Below, one piece after another: positions 56,718 through 64,000 of a stretch of 64,000 nt of DNA. Positions within the stretch are counted from its first letter, which is position 1, and every line of letters begins with the position of its first letter. Where the stretch lies: contig CP012813.1 of assembly GCA_001936135.1 (NCBI GenBank), positions 496,001 to 560,000 of the forward strand, written 5' to 3'. The position numbers were made by a program, and so were the translations under genes. Origin of the DNA: Saccharomycopsis fibuligera x Saccharomycopsis cf. fibuligera. Taxonomy: Eukaryota > Ascomycota > Saccharomycetes > Ascoideales > Saccharomycopsidaceae. The notes below the pieces were generated by a model, which saw nothing but the letters and a program-made list of their open reading frames with translations, made no database searches and had not been told where the DNA came from.

Positions 56718-59090
56718 TTAGCATTTTATCGCTAACTTTGATATCACTCTTAATGTCCTAACCTTGGTTAGCCAGTTGCAAGAATATCCCTTAGCATTGA
56801 GCAATGCAGTGCCAATATAACGAACCCCAACTGTCTTGTTTTGTTTAGTCCTAGACCACGTAGATAAATGTCTGACCTGATTTCCAGACCCACCTTCATA
56901 AGTTCCTGGTATTTTCAAATTTGATAATAGTGATTTCCTACCCAACAGTTTTCCAATACTTTGCACAGCTTTCAAATCCAACTGAGGTTGCTGAAAAGCA
57001 AAAGTGTTTGTAATTTCATCAGACAATGCAGGAAGTTTGCCCTGTTCGTTTTGCATACAAATATACAAATACAACCTTGCCCTAGTGATGGCAACATAAA
57101 ATAATCGATTTAAATGGATGCTTGTTTCTGTTGGGGTAGTTGTCTTGTCAAATAGTATGTCAAATTGCAGCTTTCCTCCAAGAATGAACACAATTGGATA
57201 TTCTAAACCCTTTGCAGCATGCACTGTAGATATATGGACATAATCCGATTCCATGGTAGCAGCATGTTTGTTATTTTCATTCTCATTTGGAACAGGATGA
57301 ATTGTGTCAACACTTTTCACTTCCGGATTAATTTGCTTCTCATTATAACTGGAAATAAACCACAGTAGCAAAGATTCATCTTTTCTGGTGAGAGCAGCTC
57401 TTGTTAAACTCTCATAAAAATCCTGTAAAATACCTGCTAACTCTTGGCGACAATTTTGTTTTTTAACATCAACATTGAATAGTTTTGTGTACGAGTTAGT
57501 TTCTGTCAAAAAATTTAAAATATCCTTTAATATATAATTTGGATCATTTGCAAAATTGCTGTTTTGAGAATCTCTATAAAATTCAATTCGTTTTTCTGCT
57601 TCCTTCACAAACTTCCAAATAATTTTCCTTTGTTCCAAAGTTTGCAAATATTGCCAGACTGTAATATTCATAGCGATTGATTTTTTGATAATATCATTAA
57701 TAACTTGCGGTCCAATTCTATACACTGATAGCAAACAAGATAACACTGAAAACTCATTAGTATCAGGATCCTCAAACATTTTTAAAATGTCGATCAAGTG
57801 CACTGCCGAAGTTAGCATCCATGCTGGAAGAGATGTATTTTTGCGAGTCTTGATACCATAAAAGTCAGCAGCTACTTTGAATTTACTCAAACCAGCATTG
57901 GATCTACTTAGTACTGCAATATCACTTGGTTTGACAATTCCTTCACACTTTTCGAGTATTTTCTTGATTTCATGACACACAAAATCGTGCTCAGAATAAG
58001 TCAGATCAAAAACTTTTATTATTGGTGGCGGAGCAAATTGATCATTATCGTTCATTTCATTGCTGTTGTGAAACTCATACTTTTGTAAACGCATTGGAGT
58101 GAAATTATTGCTAAATTGCACTAAAGATTTTGTGGATCTGAAGCAGCATGTCAAGGCAGTTTCATGTATCTGTTTTGCAGAATCAGGTTTCAAAAATTGG
58201 ACCATCGATTCATGGACTTCGTGAGATCCCAAGAAGCCATATATGCTTTGCGTAGGATCACCGGCAACAGTGATATGGCAATCACTGTTGAATAAAGCTT
58301 TTATCAAGGGAAACAATTTTGGAGTTATGTCCTGAAACTCGTCAACAAAGATTGCTTTGTAGTTATTGTTTATAATTTCGGGTTTTGCTTTGAGCATACT
58401 AACAAAGTGAAACATGATGTCATTAAATGTTACCAAACCTGATGAATTCAATTTACGTATAATTTGCTCAAACTGAGTGTTATTTAAAGTGAATCTTTTT
58501 GATTCTTTTGATGGCTGCCGCTTCAAAACTAACGGTTCGTCCCTCATTCGATATTGCTCAACAAGTGCATCTATATTTATATTTTCTTTGAAAGCATTGG
58601 TCAACTTTAGCTCGTCAAAAAGCTCTTCCACAATAAACTCATCAATCCCCTTTTGACTAATCATATTGGATATCGTCTTCCAGCATATTTTGTCAATAAT
58701 ATGGAACTTCGTACCAGGCAGAGCTTCATTTAATGCCTTGTTGGCAAAACCATGAAATGTGCTGATATGTACCTCTTCACTGATCTCACTATTATTGCCA
58801 TCTGTTTCCATGATTGCGTTCAACTTAGATCTTATATTATGCACGGACATATTTGTTAACGATAAGACAAGGATTTCCGATGGATTGATTCCTTGACTTA
58901 GTAAATGTGCGATTCTGTACACTAGTGCTTGTGTTTTCCCACATCCAGGGCCTGCTACTATAGAGTTGATCTTGTTGGGATCCGCATGAAACAATATTGC
59001 GGTTTTCTGCTGTTCAGTGACATTGGCTTCCACTGGAATATACTCTCGGCGGGCACTATCATCTTTGTTTTCTTGATTTACTCTAATCAT
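56718..59090 (-). CDS. HMI1: Mitochondrial UvrD-type DNA helicase Hmi1
   Basis: Superfamily 1 3'-5' helicase needed for mitochondrial DNA maintenance. Helicase motifs: Q-motif VTEQQKTAI, motif I VAGPGCGKT (47-53 GPGCGKT), Ia LVLSLTNMSVHNIR, HISTFHGFA, motif II FVDEFQD (250-254 DEFQD), motif III GDPTQSIYGFLG (277-288), motif IV CCFRSTKSLV, motif V HISTVHAAKGLEYPIVFILGG and motif VI FYVAITRARLYLYICMQ. SIYGFLGS and the spacing match S. cerevisiae Hmi1 (706 residues) better than Srs2. Length here is 790. The C-terminus (SCNWLTKVRTLRVISKLAIKC) is basic and amphipathic, fitting the unusual C-terminal mitochondrial targeting signal known for Hmi1; the N-terminus has no leader. It is divergent from RFC4 with 296 bp between start codons. 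Confidence 0.93.
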   Translation of the reverse strand: MIRVNQENKDDSARREYIPVEANVTEQQKTAILFHADPNKINSIVAGPGCGKTQALVYRIAHLLSQGINPSEILVLSLTNMSVHNIRSKLNAIMETDGNNSEISEEVHISTFHGFANKALNEALPGTKFHIIDKICWKTISNMISQKGIDEFIVEELFDELKLTNAFKENINIDALVEQYRMRDEPLVLKRQPSKESKRFTLNNTQFEQIIRKLNSSGLVTFNDIMFHFVSMLKAKPEIINNNYKAIFVDEFQDITPKLFPLIKALFNSDCHITVAGDPTQSIYGFLGSHEVHESMVQFLKPDSAKQIHETALTCCFRSTKSLVQFSNNFTPMRLQKYEFHNSNEMNDNDQFAPPPIIKVFDLTYSEHDFVCHEIKKILEKCEGIVKPSDIAVLSRSNAGLSKFKVAADFYGIKTRKNTSLPAWMLTSAVHLIDILKMFEDPDTNEFSVLSCLLSVYRIGPQVINDIIKKSIAMNITVWQYLQTLEQRKIIWKFVKEAEKRIEFYRDSQNSNFANDPNYILKDILNFLTETNSYTKLFNVDVKKQNCRQELAGILQDFYESLTRAALTRKDESLLLWFISSYNEKQINPEVKSVDTIHPVPNENENNKHAATMESDYVHISTVHAAKGLEYPIVFILGGKLQFDILFDKTTTPTETSIHLNRLFYVAITRARLYLYICMQNEQGKLPALSDEITNTFAFQQPQLDLKAVQSIGKLLGRKSLLSNLKIPGTYEGGSGNQVRHLSTWSRTKQNKTVGVRYIGTALLNAKGYSCNWLTKVRTLRVISKLAIKC

Positions 59091-59386
59091 GAGGGGTAAT
59101 TGATAATAAAGTATGTTTGTTTGTATTATACCTTAGCCTACTCTTCGCCATGTTAGCGAGGCTGTCAAAGGCGCTTGCTATTAACCTGCGTTAACAAATG
59201 TTTCTGGCGGCGCGCGTGACTTAAAATTTCAATTTTTTTTTTTTTTTCAGTTGTCGCGTTAATTGCAGCAAAGTCGCGAACTCAAAACTTCTGACAGTCA
59301 AATATATACAAACAACACCACTCTCAAGCCACCACTTCAAACACATTCACCTCCATAGACACCATAGTATAACAAATCCAAACATA
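59091..59386. promoter_or_regulatory. Bidirectional promoter HMI1/RFC4 with WCGCGW boxes
   Basis: TCGCGT at 59254-59259 and TCGCGA at 59274-59279 match the MBF core WCGCGW and lie 110-135 bp before the RFC4 start. GGCGCGCGTGAC (59209-59220) is a further CG-rich word, and a poly(T) tract at 59232-59247 separates the two sides. G1/S control of RFC4 is inferred. Confidence 0.5.
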
Positions 59387-60358
59387 ATGAGCGCACCGCC
59401 GTTGAAGCTAGAACTACCGTGGGTGGAAAAGTATCGCCCCAAGGTTCTTAAGGATGTTGTCGGAAATACTGAAACCATTGAAAGATTAAAAGTCATTGCT
59501 GAAGATGGTAACATGCCACACTTGATCATATCGGGCCTCCCAGGTATAGGTAAAACAACGTCTATCCACTGTCTTGCCAGAGAGCTTTTGGGGTCTTCTT
59601 ATGGTGAAGCTACGCTAGAATTGAATGCATCGGATGACAGAGGTATTGATGTGGTGAGAAACAAGATCAAGCAGTTTGCTCAAAAAAAAGCACAATTGCC
59701 CCCAGGAAGACACAAGATCATCATTTTAGATGAAGCTGATTCAATGACTCCAGGTGCGCAGCAGGCACTTAGACGTACTATGGAAATATACTCAAACACT
59801 ACAAGATTTGCATTTGCTTGTAATCAGTCCAACAAAATCATTGAACCATTACAGTCGAGATGCGCAATTTTGAGATACAGCAAGATAGCTGATGACGAGG
59901 TGCTAAAAAGATTACTAGAAATTATCGAGTCAGAAAAAGTAAAGTTTTCGAATGACGGTCTTGAAGCATTGATTTTCACTGCTGAAGGTGATATGAGACA
60001 AGCTATCAATAATTTGCAGAGTACCGTGTCAGGGTTTGGCTTTGTTAATGGCGAGAATGTATTCAAAGTGGTGGATCAGCCACATCCTTTGGTAGTAAAA
60101 CAAATGTTGGTGCACGCACACAATAAAGATATTGATGAGAGTTTGAAACATTTGAATGTGTTGTGGGAGAAAGGATACTCCGCAATTGATATTGTCACCA
60201 CTAGTTTCAGAGTAATCAAATCGTTGTTTGAAATCAACGAAGACAAACGTTTAGATATAATTAGAGAAATCGGGATCGCTCACATGAGAGTGCTCGAGGG
60301 TGTTTCTACATATTTGCAGATCGCTGGATTACTAGCTAGAATAAGTGCTTTGGGTTAG
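59387..60358 (+). CDS. RFC4: Replication factor C subunit 4 (clamp loader ATPase)
   Basis: Small subunit of the RFC clamp loader that opens PCNA, also in the Rad24, Ctf18 and Elg1 complexes. The 323-residue protein matches S. cerevisiae Rfc4 (323) almost end to end: [18 protein letters not shown], Walker [10 protein letters not shown] (50-58), [15 protein letters not shown] (RFC box), Walker B ILDEADSM with DEAD at 115-118, ALRRTME, arginine-finger SRC at 157-159, and the collar domain [41 protein letters not shown]. All catalytic residues are present. It is followed in the same direction by MSH2, 479 bp away. Confidence 0.98.
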   Translation: MSAPPLKLELPWVEKYRPKVLKDVVGNTETIERLKVIAEDGNMPHLIISGLPGIGKTTSIHCLARELLGSSYGEATLELNASDDRGIDVVRNKIKQFAQKKAQLPPGRHKIIILDEADSMTPGAQQALRRTMEIYSNTTRFAFACNQSNKIIEPLQSRCAILRYSKIADDEVLKRLLEIIESEKVKFSNDGLEALIFTAEGDMRQAINNLQSTVSGFGFVNGENVFKVVDQPHPLVVKQMLVHAHNKDIDESLKHLNVLWEKGYSAIDIVTTSFRVIKSLFEINEDKRLDIIREIGIAHMRVLEGVSTYLQIAGLLARISALG

Positions 60359-60837
60359 ATGTTAATAGCTGGATATATTTACTGAATGACATTGTGTGAT
60401 GTATAAGCAGCTTAGCGTAGTCTTTGGAAAGGCCACTGTTGTACTTATCCACAAAGCTTACTATGACCTTACACTAAGGTACGCCACACGTATATAAAAC
60501 ACGAGAGTGTTTTGGTTGTAGTATTAGCTGTTGTAGTTGATTATGTTTCTGTATTGGTGTCGGGATGTGGTGTTGGGATGTGCAAACGCGTTCATATTTC
60601 TTGAAATTTTTTTCTTTTTTTCTAATTTTATGAAATTTTACGCGTCCCCAACTCATCGCGGTGATCTCAGAGGCCTCAGATCTCCTTTCGTTATTCTGCT
60701 TGTGCGTTCTGCTCTAGCATAGCTATTATATTGCACTGTTTGCTATCTTAATCCATACTTTTTTAATAATAATAGAGAGTTCTGTCAATTTTTCTCATTT
60801 TTTTCACCTTTTTCGCCTTCTATTACCCAATATCGCT
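60359..60837 (+). promoter_or_regulatory. MSH2 promoter with two perfect ACGCGT boxes
   Basis: ACGCGT occurs at 60586-60591 and 60640-60645, about 250 and 200 bp upstream of the MSH2 ATG. ACGCGT is the exact MluI cell-cycle box recognised by MBF (Mbp1/Swi6). Two copies 54 bp apart in an AT-rich spacer are unlikely by chance. A T-rich tract lies between the boxes and near the start. No other gene is seen here; the 61-codon ORFs at 60474-60722 on both strands are shadows. Confidence 0.65.
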
Positions 60838-63699
60838 ATGTCAAGCGCCAAAATCGAATTGAAGTTTACAGACAACAGCGAGCAAAATGGTTTTTACCAA
60901 AAATTCGCAACTCTTGAGGAAAAACCTTTTGAAACCCTTAGAATTGCTGATAAAGGCGATTACTATACTGTCCTTGGCGACGATGCTTTTCTAGTTGCTG
61001 AGAACATCTACAAGACAAGATCAGTCATCAAGGAAAACAACGACATCCCATATGTCACTATATCTCAGCAGGTGTTCGCCATGTTAATTAAAAATTTTGT
61101 GATTGACCAAGGTTACAAGATTGAGTTGTATGATAAAACATGGAACTTGTTGAAAAATATAAGCCCTGGGAATCTTCAGGATATCGAAGACTTGGTCTCT
61201 TACTCTGCTGAAGACTTAACCTCTAACCATGTCATGGGCGCCATCAAGGTGGTCGATAAAGCGGATGGCAAATATATTGGTTTATCATACGTTGACAATA
61301 ACTCCAAAGTTATCGGATACACAGAGTTTATTGACAATGATCTTTTTTCTAACTTAGAATCTGCACTAATTCAGTTAAATGTTAAAGAATGCTTGCTCTC
61401 TGGTCTCACAGAGGAAAACTTAAGAAAAGACCCAATGTTGGGCAAGCTTATCCAGGTAATCAAAAGATGTGAAGTTAGAATTACTGATGTCAAAGCTAGC
61501 AGCTACAACACTAAAGATATTGAGCAGGATCTTAATAAACTTTTAACTGAAGAGTCTCATATGATTTTTGCAACTCCCGAAGTTCAAGCCAAGACATTGG
61601 CATTAGGCTCCATTGCGGCTTTAATTTATTACTTGAATCTTTTGAATGATGAGTCAGGATACGGCGCTTATGAATTAAAATCGTATATTTTGGACAAGTA
61701 TATGAAACTTGACTTGTCTGCTGTCAAAGCTTTGAACTTATTTCCATCACCAAGAGATCAGAATACCAAAAATGGGAGCATTTTTGGGATCTTGAATCAT
61801 TGCAAGTCTGCTGAAGGTACTAGATTATTATCTCAGTGGATAAAACAGCCATTGACTAACGTGGATGAAATTTTAGAAAGACATTTATTGGTTGGATTTT
61901 TGATGGAAGATGCCCAAACTAGAAAAGGTCTTCAAGAAGATGTGTTGAGATACATTCCAGATATCAGAAGATTAACCAGAAAATTACTAAGAGAGAAAGC
62001 TTCCTTAGAAGACGTCGTGCGTATATATCAACTCATTTTGAAACTTCCTGATTTAATTAATATTTTGACATTAGCAGATGAAAATTTGAAAGAACAGGAC
62101 TTTGAGTTCATCAACTCTGAATCTGACGAGTTGCAAAAACTACAAACAATTCTTCTAAAAAGATGGGCTGAACCTGCAAAAGAGTACATTAACCGTTTAT
62201 ACAAACTCCAAGAATTGGTTGAGAGCACTGTGGATTTGTCTGCTTTAGACAACCATGAGTACCTTATCAACCCAGAATACAACCAGGATTTGATTGACAT
62301 CAAAGAAAGGTTGGATAGTTTAATGGAGCAAATAAAAAAGTATCATCTAAAAACTGCTGATGATTTGAATAAAGAGCCAGAAAAAAAATTGAAATTAGAA
62401 AATCATCACACTCATGGTTGGTGTATGAGATTGACAAGAAATGATGCAGGCGTATTAAGAGGTGCTCCAGGTTATCAAGAATTGCAAACAGTTAAAGCTG
62501 GGGTGTTTTTCACCACAAATAAGTTGAGAACTGTGGCCGATGAGTACAATGAATTGCAAGCAGAGTACAACAGAACCCAATCTAGAGTTGTAAAAGAAAT
62601 CATTGCCATTACTGCTTCTTATGCTTCTTTATTGGATTCATTATCCACCGTATTGGCTGAAATTGATGTCATTGTTGCCTTTGCTCATCTATCTTCTTAT
62701 GCGCCAATATCGTACGTTAGACCAAAGATGCATGCCATGAACGAATCTTCTGGTCAAACCGTTGTTAGAGAAGCTAGACATCCATGTTTAGAAATGCAAG
62801 ATGATATCTCGTTCATTGCCAATGACGTTGAATTAGTTAAGAACGAAAGCGAATTCCTAATCATAACGGGACCTAACATGGGTGGTAAATCTACATATAT
62901 AAAAACTATTGGCATTTTGAACTTGCTAGCTCAAATTGGTTGCTACGTTCCAGCAACTGATGCGGAACTTCGTGTAGTTGACGCTATTTTAGCTAGAGTT
63001 GGTGCCGGTGATTCTCAATTGAAGGGTATTTCAACATTCATGGCAGAAATGTTGGAAATTTCTAGTATTTTAAAAACTGCTTCAGAAAACTCATTGATTA
63101 TCATTGATGAATTGGGAAGAGGTACCAGTACTTATGATGGGTTTGGCTTAGCTTACTCTATTTCCGAGCATATTGCTAAAACGAAAAAATGCTTTACTTT
63201 GTTTGCTACTCATTTCCATGAATTGACATCATTGGCAGAAAAGATTCCAACAGTCAAGAACTTGCACGTTGTGGCTCACGTTAGCAATGACTCAACAGAA
63301 TCCAGCGATGCAAATAATGATATTACATTGCTTTATAAAGTGGAACCAGGTATTTCTGATCAGTCTTTTGGTATCCATGTGGCTGAGGTGGTGCAGTTCC
63401 CAAACAAGATTATTTCTATGTCCAAAAGAAAAGCTTCTGAATTGGAAGATTTAGGTGGTAAAGTGAATGGCTCCGCTGATGATCCATATGTTGCAGATAA
63501 GAGAACCAAATGTAATACTGAGGAGATACTTAAAGGTAGTCAACTCTTGAAACAAATTCTCAAAGAGTGGAAAACCAGCGTTGACTTGACGAAGATGTCT
63601 AATGAAGAGGCAGTGAAGAGTTTGAAAGACTTAGTACTGGAAAAGTATGGTGGTCCAGTGAAAGATGATAAGTTTTTGCAAGAGGTGTTGAATTTATAG
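60838..63699 (+). CDS. MSH2: DNA mismatch repair ATPase Msh2
   Basis: MutS homologue that pairs with Msh6 or Msh3 to recognise mismatches and loops in nuclear DNA. At 953 residues it has family length (S. cerevisiae 964). The N-domain starts FYQKFATLEEKPFETLRIADKGDYYTVLG and lacks the Phe-X-Glu mismatch reader, as expected for Msh2. The connector, lever (LNLFPSPRDQNTKNGSIFGILNHCKSAEGTRLL) and clamp domains follow. The ATPase has Walker A GPNMGGKS at 678-685, Walker B LIIIDELGRGTSTYDG with Asp757-Glu758, and LFATHFHELT. The helix-turn-helix dimer region (DQSFGIHVAEVVQFPNKIISMSKRKASELE) and a C-terminal segment for Mlh contacts close the protein. The only in-frame CTG I found is codon 934 (VLEKYGG), which would be Ser in the CUG clade. 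Confidence 0.98.
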   Translation: MSSAKIELKFTDNSEQNGFYQKFATLEEKPFETLRIADKGDYYTVLGDDAFLVAENIYKTRSVIKENNDIPYVTISQQVFAMLIKNFVIDQGYKIELYDKTWNLLKNISPGNLQDIEDLVSYSAEDLTSNHVMGAIKVVDKADGKYIGLSYVDNNSKVIGYTEFIDNDLFSNLESALIQLNVKECLLSGLTEENLRKDPMLGKLIQVIKRCEVRITDVKASSYNTKDIEQDLNKLLTEESHMIFATPEVQAKTLALGSIAALIYYLNLLNDESGYGAYELKSYILDKYMKLDLSAVKALNLFPSPRDQNTKNGSIFGILNHCKSAEGTRLLSQWIKQPLTNVDEILERHLLVGFLMEDAQTRKGLQEDVLRYIPDIRRLTRKLLREKASLEDVVRIYQLILKLPDLINILTLADENLKEQDFEFINSESDELQKLQTILLKRWAEPAKEYINRLYKLQELVESTVDLSALDNHEYLINPEYNQDLIDIKERLDSLMEQIKKYHLKTADDLNKEPEKKLKLENHHTHGWCMRLTRNDAGVLRGAPGYQELQTVKAGVFFTTNKLRTVADEYNELQAEYNRTQSRVVKEIIAITASYASLLDSLSTVLAEIDVIVAFAHLSSYAPISYVRPKMHAMNESSGQTVVREARHPCLEMQDDISFIANDVELVKNESEFLIITGPNMGGKSTYIKTIGILNLLAQIGCYVPATDAELRVVDAILARVGAGDSQLKGISTFMAEMLEISSILKTASENSLIIIDELGRGTSTYDGFGLAYSISEHIAKTKKCFTLFATHFHELTSLAEKIPTVKNLHVVAHVSNDSTESSDANNDITLLYKVEPGISDQSFGIHVAEVVQFPNKIISMSKRKASELEDLGGKVNGSADDPYVADKRTKCNTEEILKGSQLLKQILKEWKTSVDLTKMSNEEAVKSLKDLVLEKYGGPVKDDKFLQEVLNL

Positions 63700-64000
63700 T
63701 TTTGATTTTTTTTTCTTAGATGTATGTTTTGCTTTGTTTTTATTTGGTGTATGTTATTTAATTTATGGTTATTGATAGTTTATTTCGGTTGTAAGAAATT
63801 TTATATTTGTAAGGAAATTTTATATTTGTAAGGAAATTTAAAGACGTTATTGGCCATTGGAGCAAATGGGCACAAAGAATCTACAAGTGCTTAATTGTAA
63901 CTAAAAAACCTAAATTTATAATAAACAAGAACAGAGTAAATAATCAAAAACCAAATATTAATAAGACAAAAGTACCAAAAAACAATAAATCAAGATAAAA
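63700..64000. other. MSH2 3' flank with a short tandem duplication
   Basis: T-rich directly after the stop, then TTTTATATTTGTAAGGAAA present twice in tandem at about 63800-63837. The remainder is A-rich and contains no recognisable gene start before the window ends. Confidence 0.5.

Overview
The window is nuclear DNA of a budding yeast (Saccharomycotina). It holds about 22 protein genes, most of them intronless, at one gene per 2.5 to 3 kb, with AT-rich intergenic DNA full of poly(A)/poly(T) tracts and simple repeats, and one tRNA-Ala. Three genes carry short introns with yeast signals (GTATGT or variants, TACTAAC-like branch sites, a nearby AG). In-frame CTG is rare (I found one in the 953 codons of MSH2) and, where frequent, often sits in Ser/Asn-rich stretches. 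Together with gene content this suggests a CUG-Ser clade yeast. The many Asn, Gln, Ser and acidic expansions inside otherwise conserved proteins point, as an inference only, to the Lodderomyces / Candida parapsilosis neighbourhood. || Left part (1-16.5 kb), all on the minus strand: a siderophore-iron transporter cut by the window edge (SIT1/ARN type), an unidentified small membrane protein, the zeta-crystallin-like quinone reductase ZTA1, a very long LEU3-type zinc-cluster regulator, a tRNA-Ala(AGC) on the plus strand, a Gap-type amino-acid permease and an ALD5-type aldehyde dehydrogenase. || Middle (16.5-44 kb): a VPS9/ankyrin protein (VRL1), the GET-pathway co-chaperone SGT2 with a clear heat-shock element, a ZIP zinc transporter with palindromes in its promoter, a REF/ALY-like RRM protein, a 6-phosphofructo-2-kinase-like protein, a 1905-residue PPS1-type dual-specificity phosphatase with a second, degenerate phosphatase domain, dihydrofolate reductase (DFR1) enlarged by three insertions, the proteasome chaperone POC4/PBA4 (reconstructed from two exons), a PRKRIP1-family splicing protein, and an Rcr1/2-type protein (reconstructed from two exons). 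|| Right part (44-64 kb): a secretory-pathway ureohydrolase (agmatinase-like), the OSCA/TMEM63-type membrane protein RSN1, the tRNA m1G9 methyltransferase TRM10, an unidentified five-exon coiled-coil gene (778 residues after splicing), the RNase P/MRP subunit POP3, the mitochondrial helicase HMI1, the clamp-loader subunit RFC4 and the mismatch-repair ATPase MSH2. The last three form a DNA-metabolism block, and RFC4, MSH2 and DFR1 have MluI-box-like (WCGCGW) promoter elements that suggest G1/S control. || Nothing viral, transposon-coding or CRISPR-like was seen. The best candidates for something undescribed are the five-exon coiled-coil gene (52590-55269), the tandem pseudo-phosphatase/phosphatase layout of the PPS1 homologue, and several perfect palindromes in the metal-transporter promoters.
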